This document shows positions 48,635-59,658 of a stretch of 64,000 bases of DNA, piece by piece. The notes under the pieces were generated by a model. It did not search any database and was not told the DNA's origin. It was given only the letters and a program-made list of their open reading frames with translations. The stretch is from Cryptomeria japonica. Its lineage: Eukaryota > Streptophyta > Pinopsida > Cupressales > Cupressaceae. The first letter of the stretch is position 1, and every line of letters begins with the position of its first letter. The translations under genes were made by a program, and so were the position numbers. The stretch covers positions 473,668,008-473,732,007 of the forward strand of contig NC_081405.1 of the NCBI RefSeq assembly GCF_030272615.1, read 5' to 3'.

Positions 48635-49760
48635 CTTCGATGAAATAAAGGCTGCAAGTGCAAAAAACTATCTAGCTCTTTAAGAAGCAATAATAGACTA
48701 TAAGATTCATTTCCCCTAGGGCCTAGAATCTACATGTCTGAGGTCTCCCTACTCAATAAGAATGATCTAAAAGTTGTTAACAGATCGAGATGTATAATAT
48801 TATAACACTTCAAAGAAATGATCACTTACCTTTATATTCTTAGAGAGTAGCACAAGGCACTAGTAGATGACAATGCAACAATGGTTGTTCTTGTCTATAA
48901 CTTGGCTATTGATCTGAATTGAGAGCTCCGAACTAACCAAATTGTGTAAATAAAAATTTGATCTTTCATACAATCTTATACCAATTCATATTTGGATGAT
49001 ATTGTGGGAATTTTAAATGGTATACCAAAAATTTGGCAAATCCCACTTAATTCTAATATGTCTTATGGAAACATTGGGCGAATGAAACATCGACAAAACA
49101 TATACGTTGTAATTTACTAGGTGATTATGGACTATCCATTGGGATGGACTTATAATAAAATTGGCAAAATCAATCCTCCCACAACATTGAATGATTAATG
49201 GTATTGGTGAATATTGGGGAGAATTAAGACACTCTTCTGGAAAATGCCAGGTGAATTGGGTCCTCATGAAAATTGAACTATTTATGGCTATTGGAAAATT
49301 TCATCGGTGCATTGAGGCATACTTCCAAAAAATAGGGTGAAAATATTAGATAGACTATTATTATAATGTAGACTCTATTGGTGAAATCTTTAAATCGTTA
49401 CAAAAAATTAATAAAAATGAAGGCGAATTGAAATGCTTTTGATCAGAAATTTATAAAGTTGGGTCGATCCAGCCACCTCAATCGGTCCAACTTATTCGTC
49501 ATTTTTGAAATATTCGATACAAAATATTCACCAATTGGTGATTATTCGCCACTAAAGTTTTCTCTGTTTACCATCGTTTTGAAAAATTCTGAATATTTCT
49601 GCTTTTCTTTTTCTAATAGAGAGGTTGTCGAATGTAGAATCTTTGGTTGATCTATTGTTCCAATGTTGACTACTTCCGTTGGTTCAATCACTATAGATGA
49701 CCTCTCTCGATAATATTCAAGTAAGGTGTCAAATCTCCCATCTTCTGGCGCCTCAAGGAG
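48635..49760. other. AT-rich spacer
   Basis: No gene seen. It contains repeated ATTGG-(T/C)GA and TATTGG(G/T)GA-type words at 49,060-49,560, but I cannot assign them. Confidence 0.45.
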
Positions 49761-49922
49761 GTTTTCACCGTTAGATGCGTCTTTTTTTTTTTTACTTTTC
49801 CTTGGTCTAATATTGTCAATAAATGGTTTTCACCATTAGATGCGTCTTTTTTTTTTTACTTTTCCTTGGTCTAATATTGTCAATAAATGGTTTTCAACAT
49901 TAGACCTGTTTTTTTTTTTTGT
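49761..49922 (+). repeat. 65-bp tandem repeat with poly-T, about 2.5 copies
   Basis: Units begin GTTTTCACC(G/A)TTAGATGCG at 49,761, 49,826 and 49,890, each holding a T10-13 run and CCTTGGTCTAATATTGTC. It overlaps the 3' end of the adjacent gypsy gag-protease frame and encodes its Lys-rich tail, so it probably arose by local duplication there. Confidence 0.88.
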
Positions 49923-52900
49923 TTTTTACTTTTGCGACTGGAAGATTTGGCACCCACTTGACTAGAAGATGCGTTGGTGAAATCCCTGGTGGAAGTTGTT
50001 GTGGGCTCAATTGCATTGAGATATAAGGCAATAGCGTGGTCATTAGGAAAGGTATCAATTTTAATATGTCCTTCATTATCCCATTCAATAAGTTCAAGAT
50101 GTATTAAAGGTAAGGGATCCTCACGTTGAGATGTTTTAAAGGAATTAAGGGTCATGATAGAAACATCAAAGTCTTTAATGCATATTTCAATGTCTAGGAT
50201 GATACTCTCATCAGAATGACCCCTCGCAAGTAGTTCTTGATCGTCCTCGATTAAATCCAAGTTGACCGAATGTGATTCTAATTCAAGTGACCTAGTTCCT
50301 AACATTTGTCTAGCATATGCATGAACTACATCGACATGCACATCTTCTTCATAGCAGGTTTCTTCAGCTAATTGTTTAGAATGATAGGAATCTCATTCCC
50401 ATTCATTGGAATTTGTCTCACTGGAAGCTTGCAATCTATAGATTTGTTCATATAGCTTTTGGTTTGTTTCTTATTTTTCCTCGCTATCTCTTTTCTTCTC
50501 TCATATTCAGCTTTCTCTGGGCTGATATTCAATTATGTTAGTCTTTCTATGAGTTCTCCTTGCTTTATACCAGCTTCTGTCTATTTTGATTAGAAGTTGA
50601 CTCTGCTTGGGAAGTGCCATTATTTTGTCTTTCTTTCTTATTTGAAGCTCTCTCTTTTTGTGATCTTATGTTTGCTTGTTCTTGTTGTTTGGCAGATGCT
50701 TCTTCTCTTTCAATTACAAGTTGCTCTTGTCTTTTGTCATGTTCATCTTTTTGTTGCCTAGAAGATGTTTCTTCTTGTGGAGTAACTTGTCCATACCCTA
50801 AGCTTGATTTGTCTTTAGCCTGTTGAGTATGAAGTTGTATGGGTTCTAAGATACCTTCTTTTATTTTTACTACATGACCCATTCTAGTGTATCCCATTTT
50901 CTAAAGGATGTTAAATCCTTTTCCATATTTCTCTGTGGGTATTCTGACATTATTGATTTTTTGTTGAACTTCTTCACCCTTGTATAGCTATTGTAGCACA
51001 TCTTTGTCCTCTATTTCCTTAGATAATGTCCTAGCGCTAACAAATGCTCCATCAAATGTTGGAAGACGTTTTACAGCTAGTTGTTGTTTTGAGCTTGATG
51101 GTTTACCATAAGATTTAAGAGAAAGTGGTAATTGTGACAGTGATTATTCTTCGTTCCCTTGATCTCTCATCTATATCTTCTTTTCAAAACTTGACAAGAT
51201 TGAGGAAAATGAAATTTTCTTTGATTGTATGCTTGAAGATGATGCCTCTCTATTATGTGGAACAATGACCTCTTGTGACAGTTTCAAATTTCTATAATAT
51301 TGGAATGGATTCGAGTCTGCTGAAATTGTGATTTCCTGCCCATTGTATGGAAACTTCAGGCACTGGTGATAAGTTGAGGGAATAGATTGTATGTCATGAA
51401 TCAATGATCTTCCCAAAAGTATGTTGTATGATAAATCTTGGTCTAGAACTTGACATGTTGTATCTTTCTGCAAGGGTCCTACTCTAATTGGTAATACCAC
51501 AATTCCTTTGGAGGAACAATCTTCTTCATCATAGGCTTTGATTGTGATATTTTTATGGGGATCAACTGCATCTTTAGAATAACCTAAATCACTAACAATA
51601 CTTAATGAGAAAATATTCAAGCCAACTCCTCCATCTATTAGGACACATTTAACACATGTTTAATGAATAAGGACTTCAATATGCAATAGAGCGTTATGGG
51701 GATGTTGTGGAGACATGTCATCTTCTTTTGTGAATGATAAGCAGTGAGGCATTATGAGGCATCCCACCATAGTTTGGAATTGATCTACATGAAATTATTT
51801 GGATACCATCGTGTCTACTAGCACTATTTCTAAAATTTCTTTATGTGCAGGTGAAATTTTTTAAAGTTCTAAAATTGATACTTGCATGGGAGTTTTCTGT
51901 AGTTGCTCCACTATACTATATTGTTTTGAAGTGGATGATGTGTCAATTGTAGGACCCGACAAAGTAACCTTGTCTTTTCTTCTTGTGATAACATGAGCAG
52001 GTTCTTGTTGTTGTTTCTCTTTGACTACAATCACATTAACCATGTTATCATAGGTATGAACATAGTTCACTTTGGCTTTACCCTTGCCATTTTGCACTAC
52101 TGATGATTCACCCTTCTAATAATTAAGAAGTGGAGTTTTGAAAGTTAAGTGCCATTCATTTGTCTTATGCCCATCCACAGTTATTATGCCATTGTCAATC
52201 AAATCTTGGATGATATGTTTTAACTGCTGACAATTATCTTTTTGGTGTCCTTTGTTTTGATGAAAATCACAATAATGGTTGTCATTCCACCAAGCAGGTT
52301 TTACCTCGGGTTCAAAGTTTCTTGCTTATGGCAAGGTAATAATCTTGTTTGCAAGAAGTGTCTTTAATGCTGACCCAAGTGGTTCACCAATGTTGGTAAA
52401 TTTCTTGCAAAAAATATTATTAAAAGATGATTTTGGTTTATTGTTATCTTGTTGAATCGTTGTTGTGTGATTTGATAAATTGAAAACCGGTTGCTTTGGT
52501 TTCACATTATTATTATCCATTATCCCATCATTGACGATGTTTCGATTTCTATTCCAAAACTTGGGCTTATCATTATTGTTATTACTAGTAGTGTTGTGGG
52601 GAGGAGGATTAACTCCTTTGTATATCTTCAACTCTCCTTTCTTTACCATATCTTCCTCAATCCCGATTCCATTATCAATCATCTTTTAGAAACTTGGATG
52701 ATATTGCATTTTTAGGTTATAAATCATTTGTTTATTTAGATTGTCAATGAATATGTCCATCTTTTCATATTCTAGCACCTTATAAGGATATCGTACAACT
52801 AATCATCTCCACATTTGTAGAAACATCATGAAATTTTCTCCACTCTTTTCCTTGGTGTGACACAAGTTTAGCATTGTGATCTCATGTTGTATGTTGTATG

Positions 52901-53690
52901 CATATTGTGAAACAAACTTGTCCACCAATTCTCCAAATGATCTAATTCTGGGTGGAAGTTTCGAGAACCATTCCATAGCTTGTCCACTTAAGCTCTTTGG
53001 AAATAACCTCATTAAGTATATGTCCTCATGTGCGAATTACATGCTCATCGTGCAAAATTCTCTTATATGATCTTGGGGATTAGTTCTTCCATTATATTTG
53101 TCATATCTAGGAGTTTCACAACTTGGAGGAAAAGGTATCATGTTGAGACTTCTCTCAAATGGATAAGGATAGATTTCTTGAAGCAAATACCTATTATTAT
53201 TTCCCCTTTGTATATCTTGAATTTGCATTTGAAGAGTTTGTATTTGTTGCGTGAGAGCTAAGAGAGGATCATCGACACAATTTCTCCTTGTATCATCATG
53301 AGTTCTTGTGTGATCATGATCTCTTCATGTATCATCATGATTCCTTCTTGTGTAGTCATTAGTTCTTCATGTGTCCTCATGAGTTCTTGTATCATTGAGA
53401 ATTCTTGTGTCATCCTTTTTGTGACTGAAAATTTCTTCATTTTTTTCATTGTCATTGTAAGTGTCACTTGAACTTCCCCTTTGTCTTAAATTGTTTACAT
53501 CAAAATCTTGGGGAATTTTAGCACCGGATTTTGCAAACATTAGGAAGTATTTTTCTTTTGCACCCTCCAATATTTTCTCCATGAATTTATCAAATTTAGG
53601 ATATTGTTGGATGTCTTTGATGTATTGATCAATTATCTCTTCTTCTTGTATTTCATTTCCTTGTGCCATTTCCTCATGATCTTCTTCCAT
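49880..53690 (-). pseudogene. Ty3/gypsy gag-protease polyprotein with a G-patch-like segment
   Basis: One frame from about 53,690 to 50,565 (over 1,000 codons) with only stop codons breaking it; the tail to 49,880 is in another frame. Gag: YDKYNGRTNPQDHIREF (53,110), then LMRLFPKSLSGQAMEWFSKL and FVSQYAYNIQHEI. Zinc-knuckle-like DFHQNKGHQKDNC follows (52,250). An aspartic protease-like part reads LIDGGVGLNIFS (51,630), where the first catalytic motif (normally D-S/T-G-A) is altered to DGG. A G-patch-like GFNILQKMGYTRMG lies at 50,920. The C-terminal part has DTFPNDHAIALYLNAIEPTT. RT does not follow; sequence below 49,880 is unrelated. It looks like a truncated element of the Tat/Ogre kind, by protein style. 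Confidence 0.78.
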
Positions 53691-55600
53691 TTCAAGTGTT
53701 TCAATTTTTATTTCTTTGATCTTTCATCTTTGAGCCCTGGTTAAAACGAGCATGTACAATTGATGTGATTGAAAGATAGAAGTGATACAGATGTCAAGAT
53801 TAAATCTAAGCTAGATGTTTGTTTGAGGTGATGAATTGAGATCAAGTCTGGTTTCAGGAATGATCTATCATGTATAATACATGATCTAAACAGATCAGGT
53901 TGATTAGATTAATGGATGATTGATTGAACCAACTAGGATATAATTGACAAAATCATGTAACAAAATGCTAGGGGCATACTATCAAGATGATATGCTTAAG
54001 ATAAAAAATACTAGGTATAGGCTATCCTGTGATGTATCAAGACTGACCAGGAAAGTATGACAAAAGTCTGTAAAAGATATCTGAATCATGCAAACAATTT
54101 TTTATGGACTAAGGAAGACAAATTTTCATATGAAAAATGCCTAAGACCATACGACAAACAACAGGTAACCAAAGAACAAACTAGGTTACTCGTATGAGAT
54201 GTTGTTGTAAGTGTTCAAAAGTTGTTCAAAGCAGATAGTGAAAGTTGCAGGCTCATATGACAATACATAGAGGCTCATACGATAATTGTATGGTAACTAG
54301 ATGACAAACTAGGTTACTTGTACGAGATACTGTTATAAGTGTTCAAAAGTTGTTCAAAGAAGATAGTGAAAGTTGTAGGCTTGTACGACAATACACAGAG
54401 GCTCATACAACAATCTAAAGGTAACCAAATGACAAACTAGGTTACTCGTACGAGATGTAGTTAAAAGTGTTCAAAAGTTGTTCAAAGCAGACAGTGAAAG
54501 TTGTAGCCTCATATGAAAATCCTCAAGTATCAGTACGACAAACTGGGAAATTTAGGTCTTGACTCATATGGAATAGGATCAGAAAATAAATGAGTTTTGG
54601 TAGGAAATAGGGTTTTGACCACTGAGTTTGATGCTTCGGTTGATTATTCAGATTTTACAGTTTCAATTTCAGGTTGTTCAATGATAGTTTCAAATAGTTC
54701 AAGAATAAAGACACAACAAACATGCAAGATTTAAAGTGAATTCAAGCATAGCACGCTAATCCTAAGGAAGTTGGCTGAGAGGGAAAACCTTTCCTTGCAG
54801 ACTTAGGTACACACTCAATAGCTAATTAGAATACGATCGCTGAGTCTCACATAATGGATTATCAATTTTGTATTAGCCAACTCCAAATGCTAATGGGGGC
54901 ACGATATGGTAAGTATCTTGGGAGAGTTACTATCTCTATTGTACAAAGATTATCCCCCTTTTGGAGGTGAACTGGGTAGCTTCTATCCTAGAGTTCTTAG
55001 TAAGGGTTTCCGTTCAAAGTTACCCCTTGAAGTCACTGTTGTCTTCAAAATCTTCTTCCCTTCAACATCCTTAAAATAAAATGATTGAACTCTGTGCAGA
55101 AGAGATATCAAAGGTAAGGAAATTCTTAGGACAACATATGACAAGGTTTTGATCTAACCTTCTACACTTCAGACTTATTCAGAGTCCAGGCGGGTATACC
55201 TTTGTGAACTAAATTCACACCTTCAAAGAAAATAAATCCACGACAAACCAGTCTAGAAAAGCAGTGGATCTAATCACCTTGAAACTAACTGAAATAAAGG
55301 AATGAAAATTATACTCATATTTAGTATTGTGACCTACAAAACATGTAATAGACAACTTCAATCAATACCAGTGCCTTATCCAAGGTCACAAAGTCATCTA
55401 AATTAAGACAATACTCCCCAAACAAAATATCTTTACAAATCCCATTGACTCAGCTTCTGTTAATCCTTATATGTGCCTGACACTTACAAGAATTTATGCA
55501 TATCAAATTAAACTATGATCATCAAGATTCAAAGTACCCTACGAAGAATTTACTAGTAGGAATGATCCCCACATCTTTAATTTCCCTCCTAAAGAGAAAA
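53691..55600 (-). other. Upstream non-coding region of the gag-protease element
   Basis: In element orientation this is the leader or LTR side. It has no coding signal and includes the 128-bp tandem repeat. A clear primer site or LTR end was not found, so the boundary with the next gypsy element is uncertain. Confidence 0.5.
54164..54545 (+). repeat. 128-bp tandem repeat, three copies
   Basis: Units start at 54,164, 54,292 and 54,420 with GGTAAC(C/T)A and contain ACAAACTAGGTTACT, AAGTGTTCAAAAGTTGTTCA and AGTGAAAGTTG. The first two spacings are both exactly 128 bp. Confidence 0.92.
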
Positions 55601-55982
55601 GCTAGTGAACACATCTACTGAAAATTGCCTTGCAACCCCATTCAAACAAAATAACCCTGGATTATTCAGAATGAAAACAGTAAAGAAATTGCAAACACAT
55701 TTGAAGATGACACAAAGTTTTACTCAAAGCCGATGGTTTGTATATTAATATATTCTTCAAGAAATTATTACAAAAACTTTAGAATTTTCTCCATTACACT
55801 TAGAAAAGCTCAGATATGAATTTTTGCAGCGTTTTCTTACAATTCTTTTGCGATCCCCTTCTCTCTAGTCCTGGTATCCATTTATAACAATATGGATGCA
55901 CAAAGCTTTGGACTTTCCTAGGAGAGTTTGTTACAATCATTTCTTTTCAAAAAAGAAGTTACAAAGCCTTTTAAAAAAATAG
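55600..55982 (-). repeat. Probable 3' LTR portion of the Tat-like element
   Basis: Minus-strand sequence after aORF-4 has a TATA-type TATAAATGGATACC (about 55,886) followed by T-rich GTAATAATTTCTTG and ATATATTAATATAC words, as in plant LTR R/U5 parts. The partner LTR lies outside the window, so this is inferred. Confidence 0.35.
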
Positions 55983-57470
55983 TTACAAGTCCTTTTCGGC
56001 CTGTGCAGCTTCTTCAACAGGCTGTTAGGTTGCAACTTCTTCTACCTTTTCAGGGGCACTGTCTAACTGTTCCGGATCATGGGTGGCATATTTTGTTGTC
56101 CACTCATCATACACATCATCAGTTGGCCACATGAAATTAATCACTTTAGTCTTAGCCTTGGTCAACCTTTTCCGGGAGTTTCTGATCTTGTTGACTTCTG
56201 AATTGAGAAAACCATAATGTGATTTAATTTTCTCGATCTCCTAAATTGTCACAACAGAGAAGGAAGCATCATCTAAATCAATAATTCCTTTAATTATGGC
56301 TGACATTTTGGCCTCTAATTTCCTTGAGCCACTCTTGTTTGTCCTTTAGTTGATCTGGGCCAACAAAAACTCCTGGGAGCAACTCAAAAACCTAATCAAC
56401 ATACTCCTTTTTGCACAAGTTAATTTTCCTATCAGCATTATCCACCCCTTTTGCTAATTTTACTAACTCTTTGGTGATGTCACAAGTGGATTTGATGATA
56501 GGATTGGCCCCTACTTCATCATAACATGCACAAATAAACTCTAAATCCTACTCTCTAGGCCTACACTTGTCAAAAATAGGTGTTAAAATGGCCTTATCTC
56601 CCTTGAGCTCATTCCATATATCCAAAATTTTACCTACATTATTGTATAGTAGTGAGGCATTCACCATGTCTACAAAACTTGTAACAGTAGCCTTTACTCT
56701 TTCCTCATACTTCTTTGCATACAGGGCTTGAGCCTGTTTTAAATTCTCTAATTCTTGGAGAGTAATCTCAATCATTAGGGAGCTAGAAGGTGCTGGAGAT
56801 GGTGGGAAATCAATGATAGGGCTGGTGGGTGGAGGTCTGGTAGGAGAAGAGGAGATCATCAGTGTTGAAGATTCACCTTGATGATACTACCCTGCTAGCT
56901 GCTTCTGCAATTTAGCAATGATGCTATCTTTGTTACTTACCTCTTCTTGGGAACTAGTGTAGGCTTTTAAAACTGTCCCCAGCTTAACCTGGAGATCTGC
57001 CTTTTCCTTAGCCTCCCTTTCCACTACTACAACACTAAATTTTGCAGTTTCTAATACAGTGCTAGTGGCTTCCACTACCCCAGTAGTCTGCACTCTCTTT
57101 ACCATCATTCCACCAAGGTAACTTGACCCTGAGATGTCCTTCTTCTTCTTATTTTCATCTCTTTTTAGAGACCACATGACTAATGCAACATTTTCTTTAC
57201 TGAAAGTGACTCCCTCCATAGGTTTTGTCTCCTTTCTTACTGCTTCTAGGACTAAAGCATCTACTATGTCCCATTCGGGGAGAATGAGTTCCCCAGCCTA
57301 ACCCACCATGTCTCTTCCTTGCTGAGGAGTGATAGTCTTAAATTCTTCCACCATTTCTTGTTTTATTTCCTCCTCAACTGTAACTGGATCTTTATGAGGC
57401 TGCTCACCTTTCCTTTTCTCACACCTTGCATTGTATTTGTCAAAGCGCTGCTTCCATACAAATTACAGTT
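55983..57470 (-). pseudogene. aORF-4: sense-strand ORF downstream of integrase, function unknown
   Basis: A mostly single-frame region of about 490 codons. It starts after a TAA at about 57,470 with KQRFDKYNARCEKRKGE and ends at TAA 55,985-55,983. An early block reads VEEFKTITPQQGRDMVG (57,350), then AGELILPEWDIVDALVLEAV and VALVMWSLKRDENKKKKD. A coiled coil (56,890-57,100) follows, then a Pro/Ser-rich hinge (TRPPPTSPIIDFPPSPAP, 56,830), then helical sequence (LDIWNELKGDK, 56,620), then acidic PEKVEEVAT near the end. There are about five stops and one frame shift (near 56,300). No membrane segment or signal is seen, so it is not obviously envelope-like. It shares the TP..GR...DI..A block with aORF-3 (43,967). 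Confidence 0.6.
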
Positions 57471-57779
57471 AAAATGATGGCCGAACAAAAGTATAGAAAA
57501 ACTTGCCTTTACTCGAAGGAATTAGCTCTGCAACCGAAGAAATCCGCTCTGCAACTGCTTCTTTGCAAATACTCTTTAGAATGATACCTCAGTTTAATTG
57601 ATATGAGATCATTTATGGCAGCTGGGCTCTTAACTATGACATTGATTCCACATGCTTTGGCCGTCCCTTCAGAATTGAATTCATGAAAGAATTCAAAATT
57701 TTCGCTCCAATAGGTCACAACGCCTGTGTATTTTTTTTTTCTACTTCCCAAGGCATAACTTCTTAGCAATTTTGCTTCA

Positions 57780-59110
57780 TGAAATCATGCCAGCCGTCTG
57801 ATCAAATGAGACTTGATTGGTCTTTACACTAGCTTAGCACTTTTACCTTTTCATCGAGCCTTATTTTGTTTCGCCATTTCGTGGGCTTTATCCCATGAGC
57901 ATTTTTCCTTTGTGAAACTACGCCAGGCATTAGATGGGACTCAAACTGCTCAGCCTTTAACTCTCACCTGGATAGTCAGCCTTTTCACTAACCGCACTTC
58001 AACCCGACAGCTAACGGTTCTTTGCTATTTTGCAGAGCTTAATCTGCATTCAACTTTAGGCTGCGAAACAACGTGAACCATCCTTTAAGTGAGACCTTTA
58101 TACTGGCTCACTTACCCCACTCTTCCACTGGTTACTGGATACCACGTGGCACTCAACCATTTGCCCTGGGAAACTCTTTAAGTTTAATTCAGAGTCAACC
58201 ACATGTTATATTTCTTTTATAACCGCCAGTTACACCTTGGCGCCTTCAATCTCTTCTGAAAACACATGTCCATATACATGTCACCGTCTATCCTGACACC
58301 TAGACAAATCCCTTTTACTTTTGCCATTTCACGAAGCATATCCTTCAAACATCTTACAAGCGCGAAATAATGCCAGTCATTAGATTAAGATGAAGTTGAT
58401 CTTCCTTTAACTTCATGTTTTATTTGCCTTTGGAAATGAAAAACCTTTTCACCATTTCACAGAGCATAAAGCGTGAGCACTTTACCTTTGCGAATTCACG
58501 TGTGTCATCTGATCAAATGAGACTTGATCGGTCTTTACACTCTGAACTGACTCCGGCAAATGTGGGCCCTCTGACTCAACCCCAAACACCTGGCATCTAG
58601 TCGTTTTCCAAGCTGACATGTCAGTCTTTCATTTGCTGAGAGAAAAACATTAGGTTCCTCCTCATTTTTGCCACCTATATCTATCAGAACACCTTTTATC
58701 CTGCAACATGACTCACTTCTGGGACCCACCTTCTTTTAACTCTCAGACTTGCCTTGCTGACTATTGCAGTTTCTGCCATGTGCAATCATCTTACTCACCT
58801 TTTAGACTAGTTGGACTATCTACTTGGAGTGCCATGTCATTTCGCCATTTTGCAGAGGATAACTGTCGAGCTTTTTTATCTTGTGAAACAGTGCGAACCA
58901 TCGGATCAAATTGAAAATGACCATCCTTTAAGGAAACCCTTTAGAAAATTCTTCACAGGCTGGGCCCCACCACCTTTTCACTATTTCGCGAAAGGTATTT
59001 TACTCATGAGTTCAGGCTACAAAATAGCGCCAGCCATTGGATGAAATCTGAGATGACCATCTTTTAAGTGAGACCCTTTTCGCCATTTTGAATGCATTTC
59101 CTTTTCGGCT
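57780..59110. repeat. Dispersed degenerate repeats between integrase and aORF-4
   Basis: Six or seven loose copies of a unit with TTTCGCCATTTCGC(A/G)(A/G)A, then GCGCCAG(C/T)CAT(T/C)(G/A)GAT, GATCAAATGAGACTTGATC and TCCTTTAAGTGAGACC. Examples begin near 57,790, 57,870, 58,040, 58,320, 58,450, 58,840 and 58,975. Spacing is irregular (100-270 bp). Confidence 0.6.
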
Positions 59111-59658
59111 TGTCGCGGGTCTCAAACCACGCGCAACTTTGCCTAGCGAAATAGAGAAAACCATAGATTTTCCTGAAAGATGCACACAACTTAATGGGCC
59201 TGACAACATTAGGAGGAAAATAAGTATAAAGCATAAAATTTATGATTAATTCACAAGACCGGCTAGGCAAATGACAAGGGGGGACACTTCTTACAAACCT
59301 GAGACCCATTACTTAAGTGGATAAAGTAACGAAGAATTAGAAACCAGGGGCTTTCAATATTTTGCAAAAATATTGGAGAATTTGAAATTAAAAACCTAAA
59401 ACCCCTAAGACCTAACACAGAGTTGAAGCAACTGACAGCAGGTCTAATTCAAAATTTTAAAATTTAGCCAACTTATGGGAAAGGAAAACCCATTTTTTAA
59501 ACAGTAATAACAGCGGCTCTGACTTGAGATGGTTGATCGCAAGGTCAACACAAGAAAACTTAGAAAACTCTAGAGAAACAGACCAAAACATAGACCCAAA
59601 CAGAAAAGCAGGAAAGAAACAAAATATGTACAAACAAAGGACCTACTATGCATGGACA

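Noticed and set aside
29193-54545. The tandem repeats as CRISPR arrays
   Set aside because: Repeats are 56-129 bp, adjacent without unique spacers, and the DNA is eukaryotic.
57813-59309. Short frames within the repeat cluster after integrase
   Set aside because: Repeat-derived, short and without codon or motif support.
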